DNA from: Burkholderia pyrrocinia | Lineage (GTDB): Bacteria; Pseudomonadota; Gammaproteobacteria; Burkholderiales; Burkholderiaceae | Reading direction: 5' to 3' | Length of the DNA: 64,000 nucleotides | Assembly (NCBI RefSeq): GCF_022809715.1 | Contig: NZ_CP094459.1 | Span: 186,001-250,000 of the forward strand | In this document: positions 16,300-24,772 of the stretch, one piece after another | Numbering within the stretch: the stretch's first letter is position 1 | Layout: every line of letters starts with the position of its first letter | Program-made: the position numbers and the translations under genes | The notes under the pieces: generated by a model | Databases searched by the model: none | Seen by the model: the letters and a program-made list of their open reading frames with translations, nothing else | What the model was told of the DNA's origin: nothing

Positions 16300-18654
16300 T
16301 CAGCCGGCCGCTTCGTGGACGAGCATCGAGGTCGGCCGGTCGGGCAGGACCGCATCGAACGAGACCGGCGCATCGCCCGCGCACCAGCGGCGCCACATCA
16401 TCCGCAACGCGACCGACAGCCCCTGCGCGACGACGTCGGGATGGAACGGCGCCGACGCTAGGCAGCGGTCGCGCAGGCCGCTGCGCAGCGTCTGCAGCAT
16501 GTCGGGATCGTCGGCGAGCGCGATCGCCTTGCGGACGAACTCGTCCTTGTCGTGCGCAATGAAGGCGTCGAGATCGACCCGCTTGAGCCAGCTTGCGGAG
16601 CCGCGGGTCGGGATCGAAAACCCGGCGAGCGTCACGGTCGGCACGCCCATCCACAGCGCGTTGAGCGTCGTCGTCGAGCCGGCGTACGGGAACGTGTCGA
16701 GGCAAATGTCGACGCGATGATGCTGCTGCAGATAAACGGGGATGGTCGCGCGCGGCTGGAACGTCAGGCGCGCGGGATCGATGCCTTCGGCCGCAAACCA
16801 GCCGGCGATCGTGTCGCGATCGCGATCCTGCTCGATCGCGCCGATCACCATCCGCGCGTCGGGCTTCGCGCGCAGCACCGCGGCCCACAGCGCGATCACG
16901 TCCTGGCGCAGCTTGTTGAGCCGGTTGAAGCTGCCGTAGGTGACGTAGCCGTTGTGCAGCGCAGGCAAGCCGTTGACGGGCGGGCAGTTCGCCGGCGGCG
17001 AGTACGGCGCGAGCGCGGGCATGCGCACGATTTTCTCGACGAACTGGTCGTCCAGCTCGCCGGCCGGCGTGACGATGCTGTCACTGAGGTAGTAGTCGAT
17101 CGTGCTCATGCCGGTCGTGCCCGGGTAGCCGATCCACGATGCCTGCAGCGGCGCGGGTTTGCGTGCGAGCGCGACCAGGCGGTTGCGGCCGGTGTGACCG
17201 GAGAGATCGATCAGGATATCGATGCGATCGTTGCGGATCTGTTCGGCGAGCGCGGCGTCGCCCAGCGTCGTCACGGTTTTCCACGTGGTGGCGTGCGCAC
17301 GCAGTTTGGCGGTGACGTGATCGTCGATCACGAAGTTGTAGTAGAAGTGCAGCGATAGATTCGGGTCGCGGCTCAGGTGTTCGACGACGGGCAGCAAGTA
17401 GTGCGCGACCGCGTGGTTCAGCAGGTCGCCGGACACGAAGCCGATCCGCAACGCGCGCTCGGGGTCGCGAGAGTTGGCGTAATTTTTCGGCAGTACGTGT
17501 CTTTCGTGCCGTTTGCCGAATGCGCGATGTTCGTCGAGCAACATCTGCGGCGTGTTGGTGTCGTCGTGAATCAGGCTGAACAGCAGCGAACTGTGCGACA
17601 CGCTGTCGTTCGGATCGATTTCGATGGTGCGCCGCAGCCAGGGAACCGCTTCCTGCGCGGCGCCCTGGTCCAGCAGCACGAAGCCGAGTGCCCCGTTGGG
17701 CGATGCCGCATGCGGCGCCAGTTCCACCGCGCGTCGGCATGCCGCGACGGCTTCCTGCTGGCGCCGCAGCCCGTGCAACGCGATGCCGAGAATCCGGTGC
17801 GCCTCCACATTCGTCGCTTGTGCGGCAATGATCAGGCGGCATTGGGTTTCCGCTTCCTGGAGCCGGGTCATGAGTCGCAGCGTATCGGCGAGCAGCGTCC
17901 GCAACAGGAGGTCGCCGGGAAAGCCTTCAAGTGCGCGATAGGCGATATCGATCATCTCGGCGTATTGCAGGTCTCTGTAAAGCGAGACCGCAAGGGCACG
18001 CAGGCACGCGGCGTCGTCCGGATATTCGGCGACGAGTCGCCGCGCGAGCGCGAGCGCTTCCGCCGATCGTTTCTTGTCGAAGAGTCCGGCGTGCTTCTGC
18101 AGCTTGTGCAACGGCGCTTTGCGCACGGGGCCGGCGGGGACGTCGCCGTTGGTGCTTTCGTGGGGCGCGTTCCGGGACGAAATATTCAGCGTGATGCCGG
18201 CCGGGCTGCCCGGGCCGGCGGCGGGTGCCGTGGGAAACGTCGCGGTGGGCGTTGCCATTTGCGAGATCAGGCCGTCCAGTGCGGGGCCGTGTACGCCGCG
18301 CTGCTGTGCCATTTCGACGGCGATCCATGCGGCAGGTGCCTGGTCCGCCCGGTACAACGCGTTGATGTAGCTGACCCAGCATTGGCCATTGCCGGGATTT
18401 TCCCCGAGCGCGATCTCGAAGTGCGGAATCGCGTCGGCCGGCTGCCCGGCGTCGACCAGCAGCACCGCGAGGTTGTAGTTCGCTTCCGCGTGTCCCGGGA
18501 CGGCATCGAGGATCGCGTCATACAGCGCTTTCGCATCGTCGAACGCGCCGTCGTGATGGCGCTCGATGGCATTCTGCATGACGAGTGCGATATCTTGCTC
18601 GAACTGCTGCTCCGGGCTGAGCGTGGCGCGATCGGACGAGTCGAGTGGAAGCAT
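16300..18654 (-). CDS. TPR-containing O-GlcNAc-transferase-like (GT41/SPINDLY) protein glycosyltransferase
   Basis: A 784-residue protein if read from the ATG at 18654; no clear ribosome-binding site is visible there. The N-terminal half contains TPR repeats (for example HAEANYNLAVLLVDAGQPADAIPHF). The C-terminal half is an OGT-type catalytic domain with LRIGFVSGDLLNHAVAHYLLP, IDILIDLSGHTGRNRL, PLQASWIGYPGTTGMSTIDYYLSD and YVTYGSFNRLNKLR. The last is the usual sugar-nucleotide-binding region. It is the gene nearest to fliT/fliD and on the same strand. A glycosyltransferase linked to the flagellin cluster is reported to glycosylate flagellin in B. cenocepacia, and this is the best candidate here. 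Confidence 0.85.
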   Translation of the reverse strand: MLPLDSSDRATLSPEQQFEQDIALVMQNAIERHHDGAFDDAKALYDAILDAVPGHAEANYNLAVLLVDAGQPADAIPHFEIALGENPGNGQCWVSYINALYRADQAPAAWIAVEMAQQRGVHGPALDGLISQMATPTATFPTAPAAGPGSPAGITLNISSRNAPHESTNGDVPAGPVRKAPLHKLQKHAGLFDKKRSAEALALARRLVAEYPDDAACLRALAVSLYRDLQYAEMIDIAYRALEGFPGDLLLRTLLADTLRLMTRLQEAETQCRLIIAAQATNVEAHRILGIALHGLRRQQEAVAACRRAVELAPHAASPNGALGFVLLDQGAAQEAVPWLRRTIEIDPNDSVSHSSLLFSLIHDDTNTPQMLLDEHRAFGKRHERHVLPKNYANSRDPERALRIGFVSGDLLNHAVAHYLLPVVEHLSRDPNLSLHFYYNFVIDDHVTAKLRAHATTWKTVTTLGDAALAEQIRNDRIDILIDLSGHTGRNRLVALARKPAPLQASWIGYPGTTGMSTIDYYLSDSIVTPAGELDDQFVEKIVRMPALAPYSPPANCPPVNGLPALHNGYVTYGSFNRLNKLRQDVIALWAAVLRAKPDARMVIGAIEQDRDRDTIAGWFAAEGIDPARLTFQPRATIPVYLQQHHRVDICLDTFPYAGSTTTLNALWMGVPTVTLAGFSIPTRGSASWLKRVDLDAFIAHDKDEFVRKAIALADDPDMLQTLRSGLRDRCLASAPFHPDVVAQGLSVALRMMWRRWCAGDAPVSFDAVLPDRPTSMLVHEAAG

Positions 18655-18795
18655 GGCGGGGGACGCGGTTATTCGGTGTTTATCATTATCAGTAACGTGC
18701 GGTCGCGCCGAACTCGCGAGATGGTGCCAAAAGCGCGGCCAATTCCATCGATTGGACAGGGATGACGCGGCGGAGCGGCGACATACCGGATGCAC

Positions 18796-18821
18796 AAAAA
18801 AACGCCCGCACGAGGCGGGCG
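18796..18821 (-). terminator. intrinsic terminator after fliT
   Basis: On the minus strand the stem CGCCCGC/GCGGGCG (18815-18821 with 18803-18809, 5-nt loop) is followed by seven T. It separates fliC-fliD-fliT transcription from the island. Confidence 0.85.
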
Positions 18822-18906
18822 GAGGCGAACGAGCACGCCCTCACATCAGCGCGTAGTTCTTGTTGTCGGGTTGGCGCGCGCAGGTTGGCGCGGCGTTTGC
18901 GGTGCG

Positions 18907-19206
18907 TTAGCGGCTCGCGACGTTCTGGTACTGGCCGACGGCCTGCACGCGGCCCATCGCCGCCTGGTATTCGTCGGTCAGCTCCTGCTGCGCGCGTTGC
19001 GCGTCGGCGAAGATACGTTCGTTGCTGGCCTGCATGCGGCGGATCGCGGCGATACCGGCCGGCGGCTGGTCGGCCGCGAGCAACGCGACGAGCGGCTCGC
19101 GCGCGTCGACGAGGCGTGTCGCCTCGATCCAGTCGGCCATCGATGCCGCATGTTCGATCGCATCGGTGAGCGCGTCGAGCTTCGCGATCAGTTCGGTCTG
19201 TTCCAT
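18907..19206 (-). CDS. fliT: FliT-like flagellar export chaperone
   Basis: A 99-residue, almost entirely helical protein (MEQTELIAKLDALTDAIEHAASMADW...). It sits 25 nt after fliD on the same strand, the usual position for FliT, the cytoplasmic chaperone of the cap protein FliD. In enterics it also inhibits FlhDC (known of the family). It is a little shorter than E. coli FliT (121 residues). Similarity at the sequence level is low, as usual for this family, so the call rests on size, helicity and position. An AGGAG lies 8 nt before the ATG, and a terminator follows. Confidence 0.78.
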   Translation of the reverse strand: MEQTELIAKLDALTDAIEHAASMADWIEATRLVDAREPLVALLAADQPPAGIAAIRRMQASNERIFADAQRAQQELTDEYQAAMGRVQAVGQYQNVASR

Positions 19207-19231
19207 CGTGGCTCTCCTGTCCGGCCGGCGG

Positions 19232-20740
19232 TCAGCCCTTGTTGTTCGACATCGCGCCGGCGCTGTTCGCGCCGCCGAACAGCTGCGTCAGGTACTGCGA
19301 GTTGCTGTTCATCGTCGCCATCAGCGTGTTGAGCGCGGTGAACTGCGCCTGGTACTGCTTGGTCAGCTGTGCCGCGTAGTTCGACAGGTTCGTCTGCTGC
19401 GTCGTGACGCTCTTCAGGTCGTTGCTGAGCGCCGTCGTGCGCGCGGCGATCAGCCCGTTCGTCTTCGTGTAATTCGTAATGTTCGTCGTCAGCTGCTCGC
19501 CGATTCCGTTCGTCGAGTTGAACAGCGACGCGACGCCCGACGGGTTGCTCTGCAGCGCGGTGTTGAGCGTCGTGCTGTCGGTCTTCAGCGTGCCGTCGGC
19601 CTGCAGCGTGACGCCGATCGACGCGAGGTTGATCGTCGAGCCGTTGTTGTTCACGCCGCTCGCGACGATCGACGCAAGCGAGTTCTTGATCGTGTTCAGC
19701 GTCGAATCGCCGAGCAGCGGGCCTTGCGACGACGCGCCGGACGTGAAGCTCGACAGCGAGCCCATCGTCGTGACGAGCGTGTTGTAGAGCGTCACGAAGT
19801 TGTTGACCGCGGCGGCCTGGGTTTTCGTATCGGTGGCGACCGTCAGCGTCTGGGTCTGGTTCGCGTTGACGGCGGCCGTGGTCAGGTTCAGCGTGACGCC
19901 GGTGATCGCGCTCGTCACGGTGTTGCTCGCGCTCGTGCCGGCGATGCCGTTGATCGTGAACGCAGCGTCCTGCGCGGCCGTGCTCTGCTTCCACGCGGCG
20001 CTGCCGTTCGCGGACGTGAACGTCGACTGGCCGCCCGTCGTGCTGGCCGTCGACGTGACGCCGAGGCTGGACAGGCCGTTGTCGCCGGACACGTTGCTGA
20101 GCGCGACGCTGATCGTGTTCGCCGCGCCGGTCGGCGTCGAGCTGAGCACGAGGTGCGCGCCGTCGCTGCCGTTGACGACCGATGCGACGATGCCCGGGTT
20201 GCCGGCCGTGCTGTTGATCGCAGCGGCGATGCCGGACAGCGTGTTGTTCGTGCTGTTGACGTCGACCGTGAACGACTGGCTGCCGAGCGACAGCGTCATC
20301 GTGCCGGTGCCGAGCGCCGTCGACGAACCGAACGCGGCCGACGACAGCGACTGCGACGTCGCGATCTGCGTGACGCCGACCGAATAGCTGCCGGCGACGG
20401 CGCCGGCGCCGGCGGTCGCGGTAAGGCCGGTGCCGCTCGCGGTCGCGGTGAAGGTGTTCTGCAGCGAGCCGTTCGACAGCGTCGTGAGGCTGGTCTGCAG
20501 CGCGCTCAGCGCGGCCGAAAGGGCGCCGTACGCGGAAATCTGGGTGTTGTCGCTGGCCTGCTTCGCGTTGAGCGCGGCGCTTTGACCGGCGGTCTTCGCA
20601 TTGACGAGCGCCGTCACGAGCGAGTTGACGTCCATCGACGAGTTGCCGGTCGAACCGCTGATGATCGATTGCGCGGCTTGCTGCAGCTGGCTGTTGGCCG
20701 CGTTGGTGGCGGAATTGACGGCGGAATTGATCGTCGACAT
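19232..20740 (-). CDS. fliD: flagellar filament cap protein FliD (HAP2)
   Basis: A 502-residue, Ser/Thr/Ala/Asn-rich secreted protein. Its N-terminal region contains DVNSLVTALVNAKTAGQSAAL and ISAYGALSAALSALQTSL. These match the FliD N-terminal coiled-coil domain. The C-terminus (LIAARTTALSNDLKSVTTQQTNLSNYAAQL and the Gln-rich stretch after it) matches the FliD C-terminal domain. It caps the growing filament and folds incoming flagellin. The central variable region is rich in Thr and Ser, which would be targets if the cap were also glycosylated. It lies between fliC and fliT on one strand, and GGAG stands before its ATG. Confidence 0.95.
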   Translation of the reverse strand: MSTINSAVNSATNAANSQLQQAAQSIISGSTGNSSMDVNSLVTALVNAKTAGQSAALNAKQASDNTQISAYGALSAALSALQTSLTTLSNGSLQNTFTATASGTGLTATAGAGAVAGSYSVGVTQIATSQSLSSAAFGSSTALGTGTMTLSLGSQSFTVDVNSTNNTLSGIAAAINSTAGNPGIVASVVNGSDGAHLVLSSTPTGAANTISVALSNVSGDNGLSSLGVTSTASTTGGQSTFTSANGSAAWKQSTAAQDAAFTINGIAGTSASNTVTSAITGVTLNLTTAAVNANQTQTLTVATDTKTQAAAVNNFVTLYNTLVTTMGSLSSFTSGASSQGPLLGDSTLNTIKNSLASIVASGVNNNGSTINLASIGVTLQADGTLKTDSTTLNTALQSNPSGVASLFNSTNGIGEQLTTNITNYTKTNGLIAARTTALSNDLKSVTTQQTNLSNYAAQLTKQYQAQFTALNTLMATMNSNSQYLTQLFGGANSAGAMSNNKG

Positions 20741-20793
20741 CGTGTTGCTCCGTGCGGCGGATGATCCGTGAAATGCTGGGTGAAGACCTGGCT

Positions 20794-20857
20794 GCGGGGC
20801 GAAGCCCCGCGCGCCAAGCGTTTGCGGCCGGGCCGCGCGTTACGCGGGGCCCGGCCG
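20794..20857 (-). terminator. two strong hairpins between fliC and fliD
   Basis: GCGGGGC-GAA-GCCCCGC occupies 20794-20810. A longer GC-rich hairpin pairs 20825-20834 with 20848-20857 and extends inward after one mismatch (20836-20839 with 20843-20846). Neither has a T tract. They may attenuate or stabilise fliC mRNA, so that flagellin is made in excess over fliD. Confidence 0.6.
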
Positions 20858-20872
20858 TCGGTTGCTACGCGA

Positions 20873-22027
20873 TTACTGCAGGAGCTTCAGGACCTGCTGC
20901 GGCAGCGAGTTCGCTTGTGCGAGCACCGAGATGCCTGCTTGCTGCAGCACCTGGTTCTTCGACATGTTCGCGGTTTCCTGCGCGAAGTTCGCGTCGGTGA
21001 TCTGCGACTGTGCCGACGACAGGTCGGTCGATTCTGCCTGCTGCGCCGTTGCGATCGCCGTGAAGCGGTTTTGTGCCGCGCCGAGTGCTGCCTGCACGTT
21101 GTTCACCGTTTGCAGCGCGTTGTCGATCGACACCATCGCGACGTTCGCACCGCTGACCGTGCTGATGTCGAGGTTCGACACGGTCTTCGGCGTGTTGACG
21201 GCGTTGATCTGCGCGATCGCATTGTTGATCGCCGTCAGCTGTGCGGCGGTGGTGCCTGCGCCCGTTGCGCCCGATTGCAGCGACAGCGCGCCGACTGCCG
21301 TGCCCGTGCCGGCCGTTGCGTTCGAGCCGAACACTGCCGTTGCTGCACCAGCGGCAATGCCCTGGCCGTTCTGGTCCGTGAACGAGTAGCCGCCCTTGCC
21401 GTCGGAAATCACGTTGATCGCGGTGATCGCTGCGGCCGAACCGGTATATGCGCCGGCTGCGTCAAGGCTCAGGCCCGTCACCGTGCCGACCGTCTGGCCC
21501 TTCTGCACCAGGCCGCCGCCGATCTTCGCAGCCGACATGCTTTGGCTCAGGTCCAGCGAAATCGTCTGGCCGACGTTCGCGCCGACCTGGAACGACACGA
21601 TGCCTGCCGAGCCGTCGAGAATGTTCGTGCCGTTGTACGTCGTTTGCGACGAGATACGGTTCACTTCCTGGATCTGCTGCGCAACTTCCTGTTGCAGTGC
21701 TGCCTGGTCGGTCGTGGACATCGTGCCCGTCGACGCCTGGACGGCCAGCTGGCGGATACGCTGCAGGCTGTTCGTCAGCGACGACAGTGCGCTCGATGCC
21801 GTTTGGATCATCGACACGCCGTCGTTCGCGTTCGACACGCCCTGGTTCAGGCCGTTGATCTGCGTTTGCATCCGCGTCGAAATCGCGAGGCCGGCTGCGT
21901 CGTCGGCTGCGCTGTTGATGCGCTTGCCCGACGACAGACGCGTGATGGCTTGCGACAGTGCGCCTTGCGAGCCGTTGAGGTTCTGCTGAGCAACCAGCGA
22001 GTTGATGTTGCTATTAATTCCGAGCAT
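20873..22027 (-). CDS. fliC: flagellin
   Basis: A 384-residue flagellin with the conserved D0/D1 domains. The N-terminal part starts MLGINSNINSLVAQQNLNGS and contains RLSSGKRINSAADDAAGLAI and LQRIRQLAVQAS, the region recognised by TLR5 in other flagellins. The C-terminal part (about 310-384) contains AALGAAQNRFTAIA and ends LPQQVLKLLQ. The central 150-300 region is short and rich in Ser, Thr, Ala and Gly. These Ser/Thr residues are the likely attachment sites for sugars made by the adjacent island. The gene has its own sigma-28 promoter and an AGGAG before the ATG. The filament is assembled outside the cell. Confidence 0.98.
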   Translation of the reverse strand: MLGINSNINSLVAQQNLNGSQGALSQAITRLSSGKRINSAADDAAGLAISTRMQTQINGLNQGVSNANDGVSMIQTASSALSSLTNSLQRIRQLAVQASTGTMSTTDQAALQQEVAQQIQEVNRISSQTTYNGTNILDGSAGIVSFQVGANVGQTISLDLSQSMSAAKIGGGLVQKGQTVGTVTGLSLDAAGAYTGSAAAITAINVISDGKGGYSFTDQNGQGIAAGAATAVFGSNATAGTGTAVGALSLQSGATGAGTTAAQLTAINNAIAQINAVNTPKTVSNLDISTVSGANVAMVSIDNALQTVNNVQAALGAAQNRFTAIATAQQAESTDLSSAQSQITDANFAQETANMSKNQVLQQAGISVLAQANSLPQQVLKLLQ

Positions 22028-22117
22028 GGAAAAATCTCCTGTTTAAGCCGAAAGCCCTGGAAAGCCGTTTTGGCGTCGGCGGAAGCACTCGTTCATTGCT
22101 GGCCGCCTCAGAGCAGG

Positions 22118-22144
22118 ATTTCGGCGTGCCAAAACAAAACTTGA
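22118..22144 (-). promoter_or_regulatory. sigma-28 (FliA) promoter of fliC
   Basis: On the minus strand TCAAGTTT (22144-22137) and GCCGAAAT (22125-22118) are separated by exactly 11 bp. This is close to the enterobacterial consensus TAAAGTTT-N11-GCCGATAA. The expected start near 22110 leaves a leader of about 85 nt. Confidence 0.9.
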
Positions 22145-22547
22145 GGGGTGCGTTGAGATTCGTCCCGATTTTTTATCGTTCTTTGTCATTTCGGACGGGG
22201 TGGGTCAGATGCCCGGTTAACAGGGGGCAGAGACCGGCCCTGGCGACGGAGTTGCAAGGCTGTGCACACGGAATCGACAAAAGGATGGTTTTGTCTGTGA
22301 TTCCCTGATATGATGGCGGGCTGAATTGAGATTTCTGTCACGCCTTTGCCGGTTTCGGCATGTCTGCTGGCAGTCAAACGCGGCGCTGCACGCGGTTGTG
22401 AAGCGTACTCGCGGTGCTTTCCGCCTCTCTTTTCCGGCCTCCGAGGCCGTATTTCCGCTCGTTTCGCCTGTTGTGGGGACGCTCGGATGGCCGGTGCGTG
22501 GCGCTTGGCCGCTACGTTTTTGACCGTTTAAGCAATTTAGGAACGAC
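22145..22547. other. intergenic region between divergent fliC and rpsU
   Basis: No gene is seen. A candidate extended -10 promoter for rpsU, TG-A-TATGAT, lies at 22306-22314, about 230 bp before the rpsU ATG. No good -35 stands at the right distance. The rest holds no repeat or further signal that I can support. Confidence 0.4.
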
Positions 22548-22760
22548 ATGACGACGATTCTTCTGAAAGAAAACGAGCCGTTCGAAGTGGCGATTCGCCG
22601 CTTTCGTCGCGCTATCGAAAAAAATGGCCTGATCGCTGAACTGCGCGAACGCCAGTCTTACGAAAAGCCGACCGCAGTCCGCAAGCGCAAGAAGGCAGCA
22701 GCCGTCAAGCGCCTGCACAAGCGTCTGCGCAGCCAGATGCTGCCGAAGAAGCTCCACTAA
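22548..22760 (+). CDS. rpsU: 30S ribosomal protein S21
   Basis: A 70-residue basic protein ([27 protein letters not shown]... ending MLPKKLH) that matches bacterial S21 over its whole length. S21 sits on the platform of the small subunit and helps early steps of initiation at mRNA leaders. It is transcribed divergently from fliC and ends at its own terminator. Burkholderia genomes often hold more than one S21 gene, so this may be one of several paralogues. Confidence 0.97.
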   Translation: MTTILLKENEPFEVAIRRFRRAIEKNGLIAELRERQSYEKPTAVRKRKKAAAVKRLHKRLRSQMLPKKLH

Positions 22761-22782
22761 GAGCGTCTTACGGTTTGCCGCG

Positions 22783-22827
22783 AAACGGCGGAGTGTGTCT
22801 CGAAAGAGGCCGCTCCGCCGTTTTGCT
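22783..22827 (+). terminator. intrinsic terminator of rpsU
   Basis: An 11-bp stem AAACGGCGGAG/CTCCGCCGTTT (22783-22793 with 22813-22823) is followed by TTTTGCTTTT-type sequence. Confidence 0.85.
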
Positions 22828-23000
22828 TTTGGAGGCCGGGGGAAAGTCCCGATGCCGTGTCGGCGAGGCCGCCGACACGCGCGTGCCGGTGATCTATCTG
22901 TCGCTCGCGGTCGGTCGTGCCGGCGTCGTCACGCGCCGCGCGGTGACTGGACGGGGCGGAGCCGATGCAGGCTCACTCAGGGTGATTGGGTTGGCGGCCG

Positions 23001-23603
23001 TCAGCCCGCCTTGCGCCGGCGTGCCGGCTGCTTGCCGCCGAGTGCCGCGCATTGCGCGTGGCACGGGCAGCCGGCCTCGTGATCGTTGACCATGCCGGTC
23101 GCCTGCATCAGCGCATAGCAGATCGTCGAACCGACGAACTTGCAGCCGTACGCCTTCAGCGCGTTGCTGAGCGCGTCGGACTGCTCGGTCGACGCGGGCG
23201 CGTCGCGATACGACTCCCATGCGTTCTGGACCGGCGTGTTGCCGACGAACGACCACAGGAACGCGGCGAGCGACCCGTGCTCGTCGCGGATGCGCTGCAC
23301 GGCGCGCGCGTTGGTCACCGCAGATTGCACCTTCGCGCGGTTGCGCACGATGGCGGGATTCTCCAGCAGTTTCTCGATGTGCTTCGGCGTGAAGCGCGCG
23401 ACGGCGTCGACATCGAAATCGGCGAACGCTTCGCGATAGCCCGCGCGCTTGTTCAGGATCGTCGACCACGACAGCCCGGCCTGCGCGCCTTCCAGGATCA
23501 GCATTTCGAACAGGTGGCGATCGTCGTGCGACGGCACGCCCCACTCGGTATCGTGATAGTGAGCATCCGCTTCCGTCTTCACCCAGTTGCACCGCTGCGA
23601 CAT
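23001..23603 (-). CDS. tag: DNA-3-methyladenine glycosylase I
   Basis: A 200-residue TagI enzyme that excises 3-methyladenine from alkylated DNA. The base-recognition residues are at the positions known from E. coli Tag: Trp21 in HDTEWGVPSHDDRHLFEML, Glu38 in ILEGAQAGLSW, and Trp46. The zinc ligands are Cys5 and His17 at the N-terminus and the C-terminal DHEAGCPCH. VGNTPVQNAW and CKFVGSTICYALMQATGMVNDH are standard family blocks. It is monocistronic and convergent with rpsU. A basic tail (GKQPARRRKAG) extends beyond the usual end. Confidence 0.95.
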   Translation of the reverse strand: MSQRCNWVKTEADAHYHDTEWGVPSHDDRHLFEMLILEGAQAGLSWSTILNKRAGYREAFADFDVDAVARFTPKHIEKLLENPAIVRNRAKVQSAVTNARAVQRIRDEHGSLAAFLWSFVGNTPVQNAWESYRDAPASTEQSDALSNALKAYGCKFVGSTICYALMQATGMVNDHEAGCPCHAQCAALGGKQPARRRKAG

Positions 23604-23745
23604 CGTCTGCCTCGTTTTCAGTGTCGGTTCGATCGCGCCAGCATAGCGGAAGCCCTTTTCGCGGGATAGCCGGCCGAACGGCAGATGGGCGCGCGGTACC
23701 GATCCGGTTAAGCTTGGCGCCTGTTCGAATCAGCGGGATGAAGGC

Positions 23746-24627
23746 ATGGCGACATTACTTTTTGCGATCGGCATCGACGGCGGCGGCACGGGTACGCGCG
23801 CGGTGCTGGCCGACCGGCACGGGCGCGAGCTCGCGCAGGGGCGCGGCGGCCCGTCGGGGCTCGGTCTCGGCATCGAGCGTGCGTGGGCGTCGATCGGCGC
23901 AGCCTGCGCGGATGCGTTCACGCAGGCCGGCTTTGCGTTCGACTGGCCGCAATGCGCGCTCGGCTGCGGGCTCGCAGGCGTCAACAATGCGGCATGGCTC
24001 GCCGCGTTCCGCGCGCAGGCGCCGCTCGGCGCGCTCGCAATCGAGAGCGACGCGTATACGACCGTCGTCGGCGCGCACGGCGGCGCGCCGGGGCTCATCG
24101 TCGCGCTGGGCACCGGCAGCATCGCGGCGGCGCTCGATGCGGGCGGCGTATGCCGGATCGCGGGCGGCTTCGGCTTTCCGTCCGGCGACGAGGCGAGCGG
24201 CGCGTGGCTCGGCGTGCGTGCGCTCGCATATGCGCAACAGGCGCTCGACGGCCGCGTGCCGCGCGACGCGTTCGCCGACGCGCTGCTCGCGGAAACGGGC
24301 GCGCAGGATCGCGACGCGCTCGTCCAGTGGTCGTGCGATGCGAACCAGACGATCTACGCGCGGCTCGCGCCGGTCGTGTTCGCGCACCGCTCGCACCCGG
24401 TCGCGGGCGCGCTGATCGCGCAGGCCGGCGAAGAGATCGGCAAGATGATCGATGCGCTCGATCCGCAGCAGGCGCTGCCGGTCGCGCTGTGCGGCGGGCT
24501 CGCGGATGCGCTCGCGCCGGCCGTGCCGGCGCGCCACGCCGCGCGGCTGCGCGCGCCGCTCGACGATTCGGCGCACGGCGCGCTGCGGCTCGCGCTGCAG
24601 GCGCTGCGGGCGGCGGAAGGTGCTTGA
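23746..24627 (+). CDS. BadF/BadG/BcrA/BcrD-type ATPase (N-acetylglucosamine kinase-like)
   Basis: A 293-residue actin-like ATPase-fold protein. PHOSPHATE 1 is FAIGIDGGGTGTRAVLADRHG at the N-terminus. PHOSPHATE 2 is GLIVALGTGSIAAALD. The adenosine-type motif is VALCGGLADAL. FPSGDEASGAWLGVRA matches eukaryote-type N-acetylglucosamine kinases. It probably phosphorylates an amino sugar such as GlcNAc released from cell wall turnover, in the cytoplasm. No PTS or aminosugar permease lies nearby, so the pathway is unclear. The gene starts 143 bp from the divergent tag gene. Confidence 0.8.
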   Translation: MATLLFAIGIDGGGTGTRAVLADRHGRELAQGRGGPSGLGLGIERAWASIGAACADAFTQAGFAFDWPQCALGCGLAGVNNAAWLAAFRAQAPLGALAIESDAYTTVVGAHGGAPGLIVALGTGSIAAALDAGGVCRIAGGFGFPSGDEASGAWLGVRALAYAQQALDGRVPRDAFADALLAETGAQDRDALVQWSCDANQTIYARLAPVVFAHRSHPVAGALIAQAGEEIGKMIDALDPQQALPVALCGGLADALAPAVPARHAARLRAPLDDSAHGALRLALQALRAAEGA

Positions 24628-24772
24628 ATGTGGCTGAACGTGTCTGACGCGGGTTGACGGCGCGCCGCAGCGGCGCCGAAGGCGGCGCCTGACCGGGAAC
24701 CGTCCGGCGCGCAGCCGGGCGCGACGTTAGAATGGCCGTTCCGCAGAGCCCTGAGCGCCATTCTTCCGTCCC

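Noticed and set aside
18655..18795. sigma-28 promoter before the OGT-type glycosyltransferase
   Set aside because: ACTGATAA-like sequence on the minus strand is near a -10 box, but no -35 stands 11 bp upstream.
5299..18906. Genomic island inserted at tRNA-Arg
   Set aside because: I looked for a repeat of the tRNA 3' end, an integrase, and transposase fragments between 5.4 and 19 kb and found none. The accessory region may have been acquired by homologous exchange instead.
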